Assembly: GCA_018894595.1 (NCBI GenBank) | Contig: JAHIPN010000275.1 | Span: 1-16,960 of the forward strand | Direction: 5' to 3' | DNA length: 16,960 nucleotides | Source: a bacterium | GTDB taxonomy: Bacteria; Atribacterota; JS1; SB-45; 34-128 | Part shown: positions 15,637 to 16,960 of the stretch, in pieces | Position numbering within the stretch: position 1 is the stretch's first letter | Layout: every line of letters begins with the position of its first letter | The notes under the pieces: generated by a model | The model's database searches: none | Told to the model about the DNA's origin: nothing | The model's input: only the letters and a program-made list of their open reading frames with translations | Made by a program: the position numbers and the translations under genes

Positions 15637-16647
15637 TTAAACTTTAGGCGGTGCAAATTTTTCTAATTCATCTAAAGTAGTAGGCGGATTAATTTCCCCT
15701 TCGATTATCATCTGTTTTAGTATGTTAACATAGTCAAGAATTTCTTTCGGAACAAGTTTTCCCGTGGTAGGAGCAATATCACCCCCGCCCTCTTTCATTC
15801 CATACCTGTAAATTCCACCTTTAAAGTTTCCTTCTTTTACCATCTTTGCAGCATTAAAAATTGCAATATCAACTCGTTTAATCATAGAAGTGATTACATT
15901 GTCGGGGGCTAAATAATTTTGGTCTATTTCCGCCCCAATTACATATTTATTCATCTTCTTGGCAGCATTTATAACCCCCAACCCAGTCTGGTTCGCTACT
16001 TGAACTATTACATCTGCCCCCTGGTTATATTGAGCAGTGGCCATTTCTTCTCCTTTAGCAGGATCGGCGAAAGTACCGGCATAGGATACTAAAACTTTTA
16101 CATCAGGATTAGCAGTCATAACTCCGGCCCTATAACCCGCCTCAAACTTTTTGGTAATGGGAGTTTCCATACCTCCTACAAAGCCCACAATTCCTGATTT
16201 AGCCATCTTAGCGGCAACAGCCCCTACCAGAAATGCAGCCTCATTCTCTTTAAAAAGTAGACAAGCAACATTGGGAGCATCTACTACCCCGTCGACTATG
16301 CAAAAATTGGTTTCAGGAAATAATTCCGCTACTTCTGCCAATGCATCTGTCATCATAAAACCAACTGCAACAATCAAATCTAATTTCTGTTCAGCCAGGG
16401 TCATAAAATGAGGAACAAAATTAGCCTGCTCCCTTGATTCTAACACTTTCTTTTCAATCCCGAATTTTTCTTCAGCCATTATTAATCCAGCCCAGGCTCC
16501 ATCATTATAACACTGATCTCCAAGGCCAGCCTCGTTGGTAACCATAGCCATTACTAATTGCTTTTCGGCAGAAACAAAAGATATTGTACAAAACAATATA
16601 ATCAAAACTAAAAATAAACTCAAAAACACTTTGCTTAAATTTTTCAT
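15637..16647 (-). CDS. BMP family substrate-binding protein of an ABC importer
   Basis: A 336-residue periplasmic binding protein of the basic membrane protein (BMP/PnrA-like) family, which binds nucleosides or purines. Residues 1-27 form a signal peptide: basic MKNLSK, a long hydrophobic core, then SFVSA before EKQ, fitting signal peptidase I cleavage. The cysteine in the core (ILFC) does not make a proper lipobox, unlike the lipoprotein BMPs of Gram-positive bacteria. The mature part begins with the usual first strand LVMAMVTNEAGLGDQCYNDG and contains DLIVAVGFMMTDA, KENEAAFLVGAVAA, GIVGFVGGMETP, GADVIVQVANQTG and IGAEIDQN, all family landmarks. AAGGAGGG lies about five bases upstream of the ATG. 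It is the first gene of the transporter set and is followed by a long hairpin. Ligand identity cannot be fixed from sequence. Confidence 0.92.
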   Translation of the reverse strand: MKNLSKVFLSLFLVLIILFCTISFVSAEKQLVMAMVTNEAGLGDQCYNDGAWAGLIMAEEKFGIEKKVLESREQANFVPHFMTLAEQKLDLIVAVGFMMTDALAEVAELFPETNFCIVDGVVDAPNVACLLFKENEAAFLVGAVAAKMAKSGIVGFVGGMETPITKKFEAGYRAGVMTANPDVKVLVSYAGTFADPAKGEEMATAQYNQGADVIVQVANQTGLGVINAAKKMNKYVIGAEIDQNYLAPDNVITSMIKRVDIAIFNAAKMVKEGNFKGGIYRYGMKEGGGDIAPTTGKLVPKEILDYVNILKQMIIEGEINPPTTLDELEKFAPPKV

Positions 16648-16776
16648 TTTTCCCTCCTTGAATATATATTTCTTACTTTTGTCTTTAAAAATAGCTAAAA
16701 GATTCTTTCTCTAAATTTACCTCCTTTCTTTTTATTTTGTCTGCCCTTGCCATGATCTATAAAAAACACAAATAAA

Positions 16777-16960
16777 TTACGGTAATGGCCAATTGTTTTT
16801 CTTCCATAATTTAATCGCTTCTTTTCTGCAATCTTGATATATAGAGTCTTCGTCAAGATTTAGGAATTCGCCTTTTTCCAGAATAACTTTTCCGTCTATA
16901 ATAACTGTATCAACATCTGATCGCTCACAGGTGCTTACTATATAATTCTCGACATTCGCC
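16777..16960 (-). CDS. C-terminal end of an SsnA/ATZ-type amidohydrolase (partial, cut by window edge)
   Basis: A frame enters from the right edge and gives 60 codons before TAA at 16779-16777. Residues VSTCERSDVDTVIIDGKVIL, then LEKGEF and LNLDED, form the closing strand domain typical of ATZ/TRZ, SsnA and cytosine-deaminase-like amidohydrolases, where a VxTVxVDGKxV strand is followed by a basic helix. It resembles the same region of the complete amidohydrolase at 10619-12028 (SIIDGKTVMENR) but is clearly a different protein. The catalytic core is outside the window, so substrate and activity cannot be judged. It lies 129 bases before the binding-protein gene on the same strand and probably belongs to the same cluster, which therefore continues to the right. 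Confidence 0.8.
   Translation of the reverse strand, partial: ANVENYIVSTCERSDVDTVIIDGKVILEKGEFLNLDEDSIYQDCRKEAIKLWKKNNWPLP

Noticed and set aside
16648..16776. Possible purine riboswitch upstream of the binding-protein gene
   Set aside because: The region shows no conserved purine-riboswitch core or three-way junction; it holds only AT-rich sequence, a stray AAAGGAGGT and a 23-codon frame without a good start site.
1..16960. CRISPR arrays, tRNA or rRNA genes and complete transposase genes
   Set aside because: I looked for regularly spaced repeats, RNA-gene patterns and transposase motifs and saw none.

Overview
The window looks like part of the chromosome of an AT-rich, strictly anaerobic bacterium. 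The anaerobic character comes from an aldehyde:ferredoxin oxidoreductase, a 16-cysteine ferredoxin and a molybdenum hydroxylase. The solute-binding protein has a signal-peptidase-I type leader with no lipobox, which fits a cell with an outer membrane better than a typical Firmicute. I cannot place the organism further; Atribacterota-like or clostridial-grade lineages are possible guesses only.

Every recognisable gene lies on the minus strand, so the genes are read from right to left. The right edge holds the C-terminal end of one amidohydrolase. Next comes a complete BMP-family (nucleoside/purine-type) ABC importer: binding protein, double ATPase and two permeases. The ATPase gene is split by a one-base insertion in an A8 run. 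A second amidohydrolase of the ATZ/TRZ-SsnA type, a tungsten-type aldehyde:ferredoxin oxidoreductase, a four-cluster ferredoxin and a PreA/dihydroorotate-dehydrogenase-like iron-sulfur flavoprotein follow with almost no gaps. After a 205-base gap with a possible promoter come an isochorismatase-fold protein with an altered catalytic triad, a decayed 2-hydroxyacid dehydrogenase pseudogene, an M20 metallopeptidase, a fused Fe-S/molybdopterin xanthine dehydrogenase-type enzyme and a D-hydantoinase/dihydropyrimidinase. The left 445 bases hold AT-rich spacer, a block of four consecutive hairpins resembling the end of an IS200/IS605-type element or its omegaRNA, and probably the start of another gene.

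Together the genes read as an anaerobic N-heterocycle (purine, pyrimidine or hydantoin) salvage and degradation island. The proposed order is import by the BMP transporter, deamination by amidohydrolases, ring hydroxylation by the Mo enzyme, ring opening by the hydantoinase, and hydrolysis of the linear product by the M20 enzyme. Gene types overlap with the E. coli yge-ssnA-hyuA-xdhD cluster. The unusual part is the AOR, 16-Cys ferredoxin and PreA-like trio, which suggests a low-potential electron-transfer branch. Several members lack textbook catalytic residues: a Gly replaces the HxxE glutamate in the amidohydrolase, the PreA-like protein has no NxSC loop, and the isochorismatase has Asn and Ser in place of Asp and Lys. 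The true substrates may therefore differ from the family names.
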